DNA of 23,065 bases, from assembly GCA_040255675.1 (NCBI GenBank), contig JBDZVM010000054.1, positions 1-23,065 of the forward strand, in the 5' to 3' direction. This stretch comes from JBDZVM01 sp040255675. GTDB lineage: Bacteria; Actinomycetota; Actinomycetes; Acidothermales; Acidothermaceae. Under the pieces are notes generated by a model that did not search any database, had not been told where the DNA came from, and was given only the letters and a program-made list of their open reading frames with translations. Of this stretch, positions 22,974 through 23,065 are shown piece by piece; the first letter of the stretch is position 1, and each line of letters opens with the position of its first letter. A program made the position numbers and the translations under genes.

Positions 22974-23065
22974 TGTCGACGGCAAGTGAAGACTGACCAC
23001 CGCGCGGCAAGGTGGGTTCTACTCAACGTCGCAACACCGGTGGACTTCCGGAGGCTAGCAGCGCT
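22974..23065 (+). mobile_element. Terminus of an IS21-like element (right window edge)
   Basis: It starts TGTCGACGGC and is 92 bp long, the same as the left-edge terminus, with which its inner 55 bp are identical in inverted orientation. Within the outer 37 bp, TGTC, ACG, GAA.A, TGACC and GCG are shared. The element body would lie beyond the window. No target duplication links the sequence before 22974 with that after 92. Confidence 0.65.

Noticed and set aside
1..23065. Circular contig proven by terminal overlap
   Set aside because: The shared 55 bp are inverted, not direct, so they do not show circularity by themselves.
1..23065. CRISPR array or plasmid replication origin
   Set aside because: No evenly spaced short repeats, iteron series, rep, par or relaxase genes could be seen.

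Overview
The window looks like an accessory, defence-island segment of a high-GC actinobacterium. The GC content is high, many starts are GTG or TTG, and several genes have a TANNNT box exactly 6 nt before the start codon, as in leaderless actinobacterial genes. The window also carries lipoproteins with Thr/Pro-rich linkers and IS110 and IS21 elements of the type common in mycobacteria, Frankia and streptomycetes. Genus and replicon type cannot be told from the sequence. There are no rRNA, tRNA, core metabolic or plasmid replication genes.

Ends: positions 1-92 and 22974-23065 are two 92-bp inverted termini starting TGTC and reading outward. Their inner 55 bp are identical and their outer 37 bp match at 21 positions. 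They look like the two ends of an IS21-like element, so the window is probably the DNA between IS ends, either on a circle with one copy or between two directly repeated copies. The exact 55-bp identity may also mark an assembly-graph break.

Layout. 1-900: IS end, a 3' fragment of an IS110 element, and a lipoprotein (minus). 900-1786: decayed DNA with a frameshifted Imm63-like immunity gene. 1787-3526: an AIPR-family abortive-infection protein with an apparent PD-(D/E)XK N-terminus. 3527-4082: a broken propeller-like remnant and a degenerate repeat. 4083-4799: a TIR-domain protein, divergent from a small acidic ORF (4922-5158). 5264-6536: a lipoprotein and a small acidic protein. 6711-9534: a gene remnant hit by an IS21 element whose istA is frameshifted. 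9807-10909: a secreted-protein pair whose upstream member is cut by a 5'-truncated IS110 (10907-11654). 11897-15985 (minus): a giant XRE HTH - Mrr-like nuclease - STAND NTPase - long C-terminal sensor protein. 16036-18092: a gene remnant, then two overlapping genes that each carry a HEPN RNase motif. 18270-19889: a complete IS110 with a candidate bridge-RNA region and a 40-codon in-frame insertion. 20088-22474: a membrane-anchored protein, a zinc-ribbon protein, an excisionase-type HTH protein and a lipoprotein with an HNH-like domain.

How it fits together: AIPR, TIR, XRE-Mrr-STAND and the HEPN pair are four candidate anti-phage or abortive-infection modules within about 16 kb, interspersed with decaying IS elements and pseudogenes. 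The strongest candidates for something undescribed are the HTH-fused Mrr-STAND protein and the overlapping two-gene HEPN module.
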